Below are positions 25,243-35,098 of a stretch of 64,000 nucleotides of DNA, piece by piece; the stretch's first letter is position 1, and each line of letters opens with the position of its first letter. This DNA is from Adhaeribacter swui (GTDB taxonomy: Bacteria; Bacteroidota; Bacteroidia; Cytophagales; Hymenobacteraceae). The notes below the pieces were generated by a model that searched no databases, had not been told where the DNA came from, and was given only the letters and a program-made list of their open reading frames with translations. The stretch is from positions 4,656,585 to 4,720,584 of the forward strand of contig NZ_CP055156.1 of the NCBI RefSeq assembly GCF_014217805.1. Reading direction: 5' to 3'. The position numbers and the translations under genes were made by a program.

Positions 25243-28200
25243 ATGCAGCAAAAGTCATTGAATAAATATTTATTAAAATTTAGCTTACCTTTTTTGCTGT
25301 TGCTGCTGGCCTTTACTTTATGGCAGTGGACCAGCCGCCCCGAGAAATTATTCCGGACTTTGCCTGCCTCCGCTACCGGTATTGCCTTTACCAACATCAT
25401 TACAACTTCCGATTCTTTAACCGTTCTGGATTTTGAATACCTGTACAACGGGGGCGGTGTAGCCATTGGCGATATCAATAACGATGGCTTGCAGGATATC
25501 TACTTTACGGGCAACCAAACCACCAGCAAATTATACCTGAACCGCGGAAACTGGAAGTTTGAAGACATTACCGAAACTGCCGGGGTAGGCACGCATACTT
25601 GGGTCAATGGCGTAGCCCTGGTGGATATTAACCAGGACGGTTACAAAGATATTTACGTGTGCGTAGGCGGCAACCGCAACACCCCCGAGCAAGATAAAGC
25701 CAACCTGCTTTTTTTAAATAACAAGAATAACACCTTCACGGAAGTGGCCGAACAATATGGTTTAGCCGATACTGGTTATGGCATTCAGGCCGCTTTTTTT
25801 GATTACGATCGCGATGGTGACCTGGATATGTATTTGCTGCGCAACGCCTTCGTGGATTACAACCGCAACAATCCCCGGCCCAAGCAGCTAAACGGCAAAG
25901 CAGCCTCCACCGATAAGTTGTTTCGCAACAACGGCAATAACACGTTTACGGATGTTTCTACGGAGGCCGGTATTTTAATCGAAGGCTTTGGTTTAGGCCT
26001 GGCCATTAACGATATCAACCAGGATGGCTGGCCTGACGTGTACGTGTCCAACGATTTTATCACCAACGACCTGGTCTGGATTAATAACCAGGACGGTACT
26101 TTCTCGAACCAGGCTAGTCGCTACCTCAAACACCAAACCTACAACGGCATGGGCAACGATGTGGCCGATGTGAATAATGATGGCCTGCCCGATATAATAG
26201 TAGTGGATATGTTGCCGGAAGATAACCGCCGCTGGAAACTAACCACCATGGGCAATAACTACGATGAATTTGAAAATACTTTGGCGCGCGGCTACGAACC
26301 CCAGTACGTGCGCAATACCTTGCAACTGAATAATGGCCTTAGCTCTAATGCACCACTCGCTTTTAGTGAAGTAGGGCAGTTTGCCGGGATTGAAGCCACC
26401 GAATGGAGCTGGGCACCTTTATTCGCCGATTACAACAACGACGGCCAGAAAGACTTGTTTATTACCAACGGCTACCCCAAAGATATCACCAACCTCGATT
26501 TTATAGTTTACGGACACCATGCCGGTTTTATGGGTACTCCCGCCGGAAATTTAAAGGAACGAACAAACCGGTTAAACCAACTGCCTGGCGCTAAAGTAGC
26601 CAACTATGTATACCAGAATAACGGAAATTTAAATTTCAAAAATCAATCGATAGCCTGGGGAATAACCGAACCGGCTTATTCCAACGGGGCCGCTTTCGGG
26701 GATTTAGATAATGATGGGGATCTGGATTTAGTCGTAAATAACCTGGACCAAGAAGCTACAATTCAGGAAAACCGCTTAAACCAAATTAAAAAATATCAGC
26801 CGCAAGCAAATTATCTTCGCCTCGCTTTAAAAGGACCCAATCTTAACCAGGAAGGCCTGGGTGCCAAAGTGTACCTGCGAAATAAAGGGCAGCAACAATA
26901 CCAGTATTTTTCGCCCTATCGCGGTTATCTTTCTTCGGTGGAGCCTTTCCTGCATTTTGGTCTGGATAGTATGCGGGTAGTAGATAGCGTGGAAGTATAC
27001 TGGCCGGACGGCAAGTACCAGTTGCTGCGCCAGGTTCAAGCCAATCAGGTTTTAACAGTAGATTACGCGCAGGCTGGTGCGGCACCAGCTCATTCTTCTC
27101 CGGGGGCCAAGCCCTTGTTTACTTTGCTTTCGGAAGATACGGGTTTACGGTACCAGCACCGGGAAAACAACTTCGTAGATTTTAAGCTGCAACCTTTGCT
27201 GCCCCACGGCCACTCGCGGCAAGGCCCCGGCTTAGCGGTGAGCGACGTGAACCAGGATGGCTTAGCCGACGTGTACGTGGGCGGGGCTACCGGCCAGGCC
27301 GGGCGTTTGTTTCTCCAGCAAGCTTCGGGCAAGTTTGTGGCTGCCCCCACGCCCGGCATCGACAGCTTAGGCGAAACTTTGGGCGTGCTGTTCTTTGATG
27401 CCGATCAGGACCAAGACCAAGACTTGTATTTAGTACGGGGCGGCTCCGAGCAAGGGGCCAGCTCGCCCCAGTACCAGGATGCACTCTACCTCAACGATGG
27501 CCAGGGGCATTTTACTTTAGCCAAAGATGCTTTGCCCCAGATGCGCGGAAGCAAAGCCAGCGTGGTAGCGGCCGACTACGACCAGGACGGCGACTTAGAC
27601 TTGTTTGTGGGCGGGCGGCTCACGCCCGGCGCGTACCCCACCACGCCCCGCAGCTACTTACTGCGCAACGAGAGTATAAACGGCCGTTGTCTTTTCCGGG
27701 ATGTGACCCACCAGGTAAGTCCGGGCTTAGCGCAGGCAGGCATGGTGACGAGCGCTTTGTGGAGCGACTACGATAACGATGGCTGGGTAGACTTAGTGCT
27801 GGCGGGCGAGTTTATGCCCCTGCGCTTTTACCATAATCAGCAAGGTAAACTGGTGGAGCAAACAAACCAGACCGGTTTGCAAAATACAACCGGGTGGTGG
27901 AACAGCTTAGTGGCCGGGGACTTTGACCAGGACGGGGACATCGACTACGTGGCCGGCAACTTAGGATTAAACTCCCGCTACCAGGCCAGCACTCAGGAGC
28001 CCTTGTGCGTGCACGCCAAAGACTACAACAAAGACGGAAGGATCGACCCGGTACTCAGTTACTACAACCAGGGCCAGCAGTACATTTTTCATAGCCGGGA
28101 TGATTTAATCGACCAGATCAACACCATGCGGGGAAGATTCCCTACGTACCAGTCCTACGCCGAAGCTACTTTTCAGCAGTCGTTCTTGCCCCAGGAGCTG

Positions 28201-28818
28201 GCCGGCGCCCAGGTGCTATGCGCCGAGCGGATGGAAAGCAGTTATGTAGAGAACTTAGGACACGGAAAGTTTAAGATAAAAGCTTTGCCCAGAGAGGTGC
28301 AACTGGCGCCTATGTACGGCATGGTGGTGGGGGATTACAACCAGGACGGCTATTTGGATGTGCTGGCAGTGGGCAACTCCTACGCCCCGGAAGTAAGCAC
28401 AGGCCGGGCAGATGCGGGGCTGGGCTGGTACTTACGGGGCAACGGTAAAGGCGGTTTTACCAATGTGCCAGCTAGCCAGAGCGGGTTTGTGGCCGAGCAC
28501 GATGCCAAGAGTTTGGTGCAGGTTAGCCGGGCTGATGGCCGGCAGGTCGTGGTGGTGGGCAATAACAACGGTGGCTTAGAAGTATTTCAACTGCAAAAGC
28601 AAGGCAACTATTATCCGGCGCAAAGCCGTGATGCCTGGGCCGAAGTAAAGCTGAAAAGTGGTAAAACCTACCGGCACGAGTTTTATTACGGCAGTTCTTT
28701 CCTGTCGCAATCCGAAAGAGGATTGCTGATAAACGAAGCCATAGCCTCGCTGACTATTTTTAAATTTTCAGGTGAAAAAAGAATTATTCCGGTTAATCTA
28801 CATGCGCTCCATCACTAA
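25243..28818 (+). CDS. Large FG-GAP/VCBS-repeat protein with ASPIC/UnbV domain (CRTAC1-like), copy 1
   Basis: The 1191-residue protein has an N-terminal hydrophobic anchor or signal (about 8-26). It carries about fourteen calcium-binding D-x-D/N-x-D-G-x-x-D loops (for example D-I-N-N-D-G-L-Q-D, D-Y-D-Q-D-G-D-L-D), typical of VCBS/FG-GAP propeller blades. An ASPIC/UnbV segment is seen at about residues 560-610 (V-D-S-V-E-V-Y-W-P-D-G-K-Y). Such proteins are often encoded next to SusC/SusD in Cytophagales; their role is uncertain, perhaps adhesion or carbohydrate handling at the surface. It overlaps the next, paralogous gene by 17 bp, so the two are translationally coupled. Confidence 0.92.
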   Translation: MQQKSLNKYLLKFSLPFLLLLLAFTLWQWTSRPEKLFRTLPASATGIAFTNIITTSDSLTVLDFEYLYNGGGVAIGDINNDGLQDIYFTGNQTTSKLYLNRGNWKFEDITETAGVGTHTWVNGVALVDINQDGYKDIYVCVGGNRNTPEQDKANLLFLNNKNNTFTEVAEQYGLADTGYGIQAAFFDYDRDGDLDMYLLRNAFVDYNRNNPRPKQLNGKAASTDKLFRNNGNNTFTDVSTEAGILIEGFGLGLAINDINQDGWPDVYVSNDFITNDLVWINNQDGTFSNQASRYLKHQTYNGMGNDVADVNNDGLPDIIVVDMLPEDNRRWKLTTMGNNYDEFENTLARGYEPQYVRNTLQLNNGLSSNAPLAFSEVGQFAGIEATEWSWAPLFADYNNDGQKDLFITNGYPKDITNLDFIVYGHHAGFMGTPAGNLKERTNRLNQLPGAKVANYVYQNNGNLNFKNQSIAWGITEPAYSNGAAFGDLDNDGDLDLVVNNLDQEATIQENRLNQIKKYQPQANYLRLALKGPNLNQEGLGAKVYLRNKGQQQYQYFSPYRGYLSSVEPFLHFGLDSMRVVDSVEVYWPDGKYQLLRQVQANQVLTVDYAQAGAAPAHSSPGAKPLFTLLSEDTGLRYQHRENNFVDFKLQPLLPHGHSRQGPGLAVSDVNQDGLADVYVGGATGQAGRLFLQQASGKFVAAPTPGIDSLGETLGVLFFDADQDQDQDLYLVRGGSEQGASSPQYQDALYLNDGQGHFTLAKDALPQMRGSKASVVAADYDQDGDLDLFVGGRLTPGAYPTTPRSYLLRNESINGRCLFRDVTHQVSPGLAQAGMVTSALWSDYDNDGWVDLVLAGEFMPLRFYHNQQGKLVEQTNQTGLQNTTGWWNSLVAGDFDQDGDIDYVAGNLGLNSRYQASTQEPLCVHAKDYNKDGRIDPVLSYYNQGQQYIFHSRDDLIDQINTMRGRFPTYQSYAEATFQQSFLPQELAGAQVLCAERMESSYVENLGHGKFKIKALPREVQLAPMYGMVVGDYNQDGYLDVLAVGNSYAPEVSTGRADAGLGWYLRGNGKGGFTNVPASQSGFVAEHDAKSLVQVSRADGRQVVVVGNNNGGLEVFQLQKQGNYYPAQSRDAWAEVKLKSGKTYRHEFYYGSSFLSQSERGLLINEAIASLTIFKFSGEKRIIPVNLHALHH

Positions 28819-31800
28819 ACTACTCTTATTTTTAAATTTTAGCTGGTTCGCTATCGGGTGTAAAGAGCAGGTGGCGGTATTTCAAAGGCTACAGCCTAGC
28901 GAAACGGGCATTCATTTTAAAAATACGATCCAGGAAGACGATCAGCACAACGTATTTACTTACACCAACATTTACACCGGAGCCGGCGTAGCGGCCGGCG
29001 ACATTAATAACGATGGCCTGACGGATCTTTTTTTTAGTGGGAGCATGGTTTCGGGCCGTTTGTACCTGAATAAAGGCAATCTGCAATTTGAAGATATTAC
29101 CCTGCCGGCGGGAGTCACGAGTAATCGCTGGCAGACCGGAGCCACCATGGTAGATATCAACCAGGACGGCTGGCTGGATATTTATGTTTGCGTGGCCGGT
29201 AATCAAGCGGGTCAGGAACGTGCCAATTTGTTATACATCAATAACCGGAATAATACTTTTACCGAAAGTGCCGAAAAGTACGGCCTGGCCGATACCCGCC
29301 AAATGATGCACGCTGCTTTTTTTGATTACGACCACGATAACGACCTTGACGTTTTTATGATTGTCAATCCGGCTTCGTTGCGCGACAACGTAAACGTAAT
29401 CCGGACCCGGCAATTAAAAGGCGAAAGCGCCAGCACCGACGTACTTTACCGCAACAATGGCGATCATACTTTTACAGACGTGTCGCGGCAGGCGGGCATT
29501 TTGGTGGAAGGGTACAGCCTGGGTCTGGCCGTGAGTGACATGAATAACGATGGTTGGCCGGACGTGTATATTTCCAATGATTTTATTAGTAACGATGTAT
29601 TGTACATTAACAACCAGGACGGCACCTTCACCGACAAAGCCTCGGAATGTTTAAAACATACCAGCTATGCGGGCATGGGCAACGACGTCGCCGATATCAA
29701 CAATGATGGTTTGGTAGATATTGTGGAGCTCGACATGCGCCCGGAAGATAACTACCGCCAGAAATTGATTATGCCGGCAACGGGGTACGACCGCTTTCAA
29801 CTTACCCTAGATAAAGGGTACGATGCGCAATACAGCCGGAATACTTTGCAGCTAAACCAGGGAAACGGCAAATTCAGTGAAGTTGGATATTTAACCGGCA
29901 TCAGCAGTACGGATTGGAGCTGGAGCGCTTTGCTGGCCGATTACGATAATGACGGCGACCGGGACTTGTTTGTAACTAACGGATTTTTAAAAAATATGGG
30001 TGACCTAGACTACGTGCATTATCAAAACGTGTATAACGGCCCCATTGGCTCGGAGCAAAGCAAGATCAAAAACAAAATAGAAGCTATTAAATCTTTGGCC
30101 GGTGTGCCGCTCAGCAATTATTTGTACGAAAATCAAGGCGATTTAAAGTTTACCAAACGATCGGAAGATTGGGGGTTAAACAGCAAAGGTTTTTCGAACG
30201 GGGCCTTATACGCTGATTTAGATAATGACGGCGATTTAGAACTGGTGGTGAACGCCATTAATGCCGAAGCCCAGTTCTACGAAAACAAAAGTAATGAACG
30301 TCAAAATCGTAATTTTTTAAAAATTAAGCTTGTTGGCAGCTCGCAAAACCGCAATGGCATTGGTGCTAAGATTACGGTTAAAGGAAAAGGGCACAGCCAG
30401 TTTTACGAACATTTTCTCTCTCGTGGCTATGAATCTTCGGTTGATCCCCTGATCCATTTTGGACTGGATAGCACGCGGGTAGTAGACAGTGTGGAAGTAT
30501 ATTGGCCGGATGGCAAGTACCAGTTGCTGCGGCAGGTCAAAGCCAATCAGGTCTTACAAGTAGATTACGCTAAAGCGGGCCCGCCACCAACTAGATCGCT
30601 TGCGGCAGACCCGCCCTTGTTCACCTTGCTTGCTGAAGATACGGGTTTAACTTACCCGCACCGGGAGAACAACTTCGTGGATTTTAAGCTGCAACCTTTG
30701 TTGCCCCACGGCCACTCGCGGCAAGGTCCCGGGCTGGCTACCAGCGACGTGAACCAGGATGGCTTGGCCGACGTGTACGTGAGCGGGGCTACCGGACAAG
30801 CCGGCCGCTTGTTTCTCCAGCAAGCCTCGGGCAGGTTTGTGGCCGCCCCAACGCCCGGCAGCGACAGCTTAGGTGAGACCCTGGGCGTGCTGTTTTTTGA
30901 TGCCGATCAGGACCAGGATGAGGACTTGTATTTGGTGCGGGGCGGCTCCGAACACCTGGCCAACTCGCCCCGGTACCAGGATGAATTGTACCTCAACGAT
31001 GGTCAAGGGCATTTTACTTTAGCTAAAGAAGCCTTGCCCACAATGCGCGCCAGCAAAGCCAGCGTAGTAGCGGCCGACTATGACCAGGACGGCGACTTAG
31101 ACTTGTTTGTGGGCGGGCGGCTAACGCCAGGCGCGTACCCGACTACCCCCGCAGCTACTTACTGCAAAACGAGAGTAAAAACGGGCACTGTTCTTTCCGG
31201 GATGTAACGCCATCTAACCTGGCCCAGGCGGGGATGGTTACCAGCGCCCTGTGGAGCGACTACGATAACGATGGCTGGGTCGATTTACTTTTGGCCGGGG
31301 AGTTTATGCCGCTGCGCTTTTACCGCAACCAGCACGGCAAACTGGTGGAACAGACCAATGCAACCGAACTAGCGAACACAACCGGCTGGTGGAACAGCTT
31401 AGTGGGCGGGGACTTTGACCAGGACGGGGACATGGACTACGTGGCCGGCAACCTGGGCCTGAACACCCGCTACCGGGCCAGTGCCCAAGAGCCCTTGTGC
31501 GTGCACGCCAAAGACTACAACAAAGACGGGCGCCTGGACCCGGTACTGAGTTACTACAACCAAGGCCAGCAGTATATTTTTCACAGCCGCGATGATTTGA
31601 TCGACCAGATCAACACCATGCGGGGCCGCTTTCCTACGTACCAGTCCTACGCGGAAGCCACGTTCCAGCAGTCGTTCTTGCCCCAGGAGCTGGCCGGCGC
31701 CCAGGTGCTCTGCGCTGAGCGGATGGAAAGCAGTTACCTGGAGAACTTAGGACAAGGAAAGTTTAGGCTAACGGCATTGCCCCGGCAAGTACAACTGGCA

Positions 31801-32340
31801 CCGGTGTACGGCATGGTAGTAGGCGATTACAACCAGGATGGTTACTTAGATGTGCTGGCCGTGGGCAACTCCTACGCCCCGGAAGTAAGCACAGGCCGGG
31901 CAGATGCGGGGCTGGGCTGGTACTTGCGGGGCAACGGTAAAGGCGGTTTTACCAATGTGCCAGCTAGCCAGAGCGGGTTTGTGGCCGAGCACGATGCCAA
32001 GAGTTTGGTGCAGGTCAGCCGGGCTGATGGCCTGCCGGTATTGGTGGTGGGCAATAACAACGGTGGCTTAGAAGTATTTCAACTGCAAAAGCAAGGCAAC
32101 TATTATCCGGCGCAAAGCCGTGATGCCTGGGCCGAAGTAAAGCTGCAAAATGGCAAAAGCTACCGGCACGAGTTTTATTATGGCAGCTCTTTCCTGTCGC
32201 AGAGTGAGCGGGTTTTAAAAATTACGCCCAACATGGCACAGGTTACCATTGTCGATTCCCAGGGCCAAAAGCGAAACCTGGATTTATCGCCCGGTTTAAT
32301 TGCGGGCCGCCTAAGTCAAGATAATGATGCCGGAAAATAA
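28802..32340 (+). pseudogene. VCBS-repeat/UnbV protein, copy 2, split by a single-base frameshift
   Basis: The first frame runs from ATG 28802 (M-R-S-I-T-K-L, lipobox F-A-I-G-C) to a stop at 31207. The rest continues in another frame and ends at 32340. Compared with copy 1, the break is at 31146-31150: copy 2 has A-CCCCC-GCAGC where one more C restores P-R-S-Y-L-L. After that the frames match to the end (N-L-A-Q-A-G-M-V-T-S-A-L-W onward). Domains match copy 1: VCBS loops, ASPIC/UnbV near the middle, VCBS loops again. The 3' half is nearly identical in DNA to copy 1. The frameshift may be a sequencing error in a C-run, a true pseudogene or phase variation. Confidence 0.88.
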
Positions 32341-32421
32341 AATCTTTAAAAATTAAAAAGTATAACCAGAGCCAGAACGGCTTACATCAAAATAAAAATT
32401 TTTAAAAAATTACGAACGCGT

Positions 32422-33498
32422 ATGTTTAAAAACCTCCTCCTGTTATTTGTTTTCCAAGTTTTAGTTGTTTCGACCGGTGCAGCGCAAGACGTAGAAAAGC
32501 TCTTACTCAAAGATTACCGGCCTCAATCCATTTATAAAATTCCGGTTACCAAAGTAGAAAAAGCCAAGTACCCCATCATTGACTTACATTCGCACCCCTA
32601 CGCCCAAACCGAAGCGGAGCTGGACCAATGGGTGAAAACCATGGATCAGGTAGGAATAGAAAAAACCGTGATTATGTCGTATGCGACGGGCGCTAAGTTT
32701 GATTCCATTCAAAAACAATACAGTAAATACAAGAACCGGTTTGAGGTTTGGTGCGGCTTTGACTTTACCGGCAAAGATAAACCCGGCTGGATAAAAAAAG
32801 CTGTAAAAGAACTGGAGCGCTGCTACAAGGCAGGGGCGCGCGGGGTAGGCGAGTTGGGCGATAAAGGTTTAGGCGAATTTTACTCCCTGCCTACTTCGGG
32901 TTACATGCACATAGACGATGCCCGAATGAAACCGCTACTGCAAAAATGCGCGGAATTAAAAATGCCCATCAGCATTCACGTGGCCGAACCGTATTGGATG
33001 TACGAACCCATGGACTCGACCAACGACGGTTTGATGAACGCCTATAAATGGAAAATTGATAAAACCCAACCCGGTTTACTGGGCCACGCCGAATTAATAA
33101 AAACCCTGGAAAATGCGGTACGCGATAATCCCAAAACAACTTTTATTGCCTGCCACTTTGCCAATGCGGAGTATGATTTAAGCATTCTAGGAAACTTATA
33201 TGATAAATACCCGAACCTGTACGCCGACATTGCAGCGCGTTTCGGCGAAGTGGCGCCGATTCCGCGCTACATGAATGCATTTTTTAAAAAATACCAGGAC
33301 CGCCTGGTTTACGGCACCGATATGGGCAACAGCGCCCGGATGTACCAGATTACTTTCCGGATACTGGAAACCCTCGACGAGCATTTTTACGAATTCGAGC
33401 ACTTTGGTTATCACTGGCCCTGCAACGGTTTTGGCCTGGATGATGAAACCCTGCGCAAAGTATACCGCGACAATGCTTTAAAAATCTTAATGAAATAA
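32422..33498 (+). CDS. Exported amidohydrolase-family (Amidohydro_2) protein
   Basis: The 358-residue protein has a signal peptide ending T-G-A-A-Q-D. Its TIM-barrel metal-binding motifs are I-D-L-H-S-H-P (His56, His58), a central G-V-G-E-L-G-D, S-I-H-V-A-E-P, I-A-C-H-F-A-N and a C-terminal V-Y-G-T-D-M-G, which fit the amidohydrolase superfamily (decarboxylase/lactonase-like branch). The substrate could be a sugar lactone or similar, but that is only inferred from the neighbouring sugar genes. It follows the VCBS genes by 81 bp, in the same direction, and is followed by a terminator. Confidence 0.85.
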   Translation: MFKNLLLLFVFQVLVVSTGAAQDVEKLLLKDYRPQSIYKIPVTKVEKAKYPIIDLHSHPYAQTEAELDQWVKTMDQVGIEKTVIMSYATGAKFDSIQKQYSKYKNRFEVWCGFDFTGKDKPGWIKKAVKELERCYKAGARGVGELGDKGLGEFYSLPTSGYMHIDDARMKPLLQKCAELKMPISIHVAEPYWMYEPMDSTNDGLMNAYKWKIDKTQPGLLGHAELIKTLENAVRDNPKTTFIACHFANAEYDLSILGNLYDKYPNLYADIAARFGEVAPIPRYMNAFFKKYQDRLVYGTDMGNSARMYQITFRILETLDEHFYEFEHFGYHWPCNGFGLDDETLRKVYRDNALKILMK

Positions 33499-33525
33499 CC
33501 GCCAGTAAGCGAGTATAACTTTAGC

Positions 33526-33566
33526 TAAAACAAACCTTGTTGGTTATGCAACCAGGTTTGTTTTTA
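33526..33566 (+). terminator. Intrinsic terminator ending the susCD-VCBS-amidohydrolase run
   Basis: ACAAACCT (33530-33537) pairs with AGGTTTGT (33554-33561), continued inside by GTTG/CAAC after one mismatch, with a T-run directly after. It lies 30 bp after the amidohydrolase stop. Confidence 0.85.
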
Positions 33567-33666
33567 ATAATTTCCCAAGATCAAAATCTGTTCGTTCATG
33601 TTCTTTTTATCAAACTCAAAAACCTTGCTGGAAAATTAAATTTTTAAAAAATTTAATTTTAAGCGT

Positions 33667-34677
33667 TTACGGTTGGCGCTGGATTAGTTTGGATTTTATA
33701 ATTACTTCGCGGCGGGTGGCAGTGTCCGGATTGGCCACGGCGGCCATTAAAATTTCCGCGGCTTTTTCGCCCATTTCGTAAGGGAATTGTTCGATGGAAG
33801 CAATGGGCGGATGATCGAGGTACGAGCAAAAAGAAAGATTCGAAAAGCTGACAAAGCAAATATCTTTATTGATGTGCATGCCCCGTTCTTTGCAAACCTG
33901 CATGGCATCCAGGGCAATATAATCGTGAAAGGCCAGAATAGCCTGGGGCGGCTCGGGCAAATTTAAAAGTTCGTTGGTTTTCCGGATGGTATCTTCGCGC
34001 AACAAGTTTACGCTTTTAATGTAGTGGATATTTACCCCTATGCCATGCTCCTGCAAAGCTTTAACGTAGCCGTTTAAACGTTCTTCGGTGGCTTGCAAAG
34101 TATTGGGGCCATTAAGTAAAGCAATGCGGGTTAGGCCCCGGGCAATCAAAAAAGCAATGGCCTCGTAGGCGCCCACCATAATATCCGAATAAACGCAACT
34201 GTTGGGGGCTTTTTTTATTACCCGATCAAATAACACAACCGGAATGCCGTGTCTTTGGGCTTCGTCGAGGTGCCGGTAGGTTTGGGTTTCAGAAGCTACC
34301 GAAACAATGATGCCATCTACGCCATGTTTAATAAGCGAGGTGATGGCCGCCTGCTCCCGCTCAAAATTATTCCGCGATTGTACCACTAACACACTATACC
34401 CCGATTTGGCAGTAGTATCTTCAATGCCCGAAATAGCTAATGAAAAAAATTGCTCCGTTAAAAAAGGCAAAACCACGCCAATGTTATACGTGCACTTCTT
34501 TTTTAAATAAATGGCCGTGGAATTAGGCACGTATCCCATTTTTTGCACCAGCTCGTGTACCTGTTCGCGGGTGCGCAAACCAATGCGCGGATGGTTTTGT
34601 AAAGCCCGCGAAACCGTAGTAATGGAAACTCCCAAATGTTTGGCAATTTCTTTCATCGTAGGCACATTAGCAGCCAT
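33667..34677 (-). CDS. LacI-family transcriptional regulator
   Basis: I chose ATG 34677 (M-A-A-N-V-P-T-M-K-E-I-A). The helix-turn-helix I-A-K-H-L-G-V-S-I-T-T-V-S-R-A-L-Q-N follows directly, then the hinge region and a periplasmic-binding-protein-like effector domain (N-I-G-V-V-L-P-F, G-I-I-V-S-V-A-S, V-V-L-F-D-R-V). Length of 336 residues is typical. It would repress or activate sugar genes in response to a sugar ligand. Candidate sites are the palindromes at 34761-34780 (own promoter) and 19875-19894 (susC), and the half-similar sites at 35060-35069 and 36368-36382. Confidence 0.95.
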   Translation of the reverse strand: MAANVPTMKEIAKHLGVSITTVSRALQNHPRIGLRTREQVHELVQKMGYVPNSTAIYLKKKCTYNIGVVLPFLTEQFFSLAISGIEDTTAKSGYSVLVVQSRNNFEREQAAITSLIKHGVDGIIVSVASETQTYRHLDEAQRHGIPVVLFDRVIKKAPNSCVYSDIMVGAYEAIAFLIARGLTRIALLNGPNTLQATEERLNGYVKALQEHGIGVNIHYIKSVNLLREDTIRKTNELLNLPEPPQAILAFHDYIALDAMQVCKERGMHINKDICFVSFSNLSFCSYLDHPPIASIEQFPYEMGEKAAEILMAAVANPDTATRREVIIKSKLIQRQP

Positions 34678-34760
34678 AGCCGGTGGGTTTAATTGTTTAA
34701 ATACGAAACACTTACCGGTATTAAAGCTAGCAAATATTTTCACATAGTAAATAGCTTAAT

Positions 34761-34780
34761 TTGCGCAATCGATTGCACAA
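34761..34780. promoter_or_regulatory. Putative LacI-family operator (autoregulation)
   Basis: TTGCGCAATCGATTGCACAA is a 20-bp near-palindrome (one mismatched pair) with central CG, about 84 bp upstream of the lacI start. It has the same arms and spacing as the susC site at 19875-19894. Confidence 0.72.
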
Positions 34781-35059
34781 CAAACAAGCAGTATTTAGCC
34801 AGATTATCCGGTTTGGTTCTTCAGAAATAAATTGAAATTGCGATAAAATAGCCTTACATTTTAATCGGAGGCAGGTGTAATTATGCAGAAGATGAAAAAT
34901 ACAATTTCATTAACTAAATCTTAATACTGTAATTTTTAAAAATTGGTAAAAGGATAAAAAATTAGCTTAAAACCAGAAAGCAAATGAATGCTGGAAATAA
35001 AGCATTTTATCTTAGCTCATGATGATTTTTTAAATTTTACCTCAGCTTCTTACTTAAAT

Positions 35060-35069
35060 AATCGATTGC
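35060..35069. promoter_or_regulatory. Possible half-operator before the GH109-like gene
   Basis: AATCGATTGC repeats the core of the lacI operator and lies 30 bp upstream of the start codon, where a repressor would block transcription or initiation. The left arm is not conserved. Confidence 0.4.
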
Positions 35070-35098
35070 TGTTCGTGTTTCTATAAACTTTTAATTTC

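Larger units (their letters stand above)
34678..35098. other. Divergent control region between lacI and the GH109-like gene
   Basis: This 421-bp gap contains the LacI-type operator at 34761-34780 and a second AATCGATTGC at 35060-35069, 30 bp before the GH109-like start. No ORF was seen. Confidence 0.55.

Noticed and set aside
34030-34045. TTTACCCCTATGCC inside the lacI gene, resembling one half of the ECF promoter
   Set aside because: The second block is missing at the required spacing and the sequence is coding.
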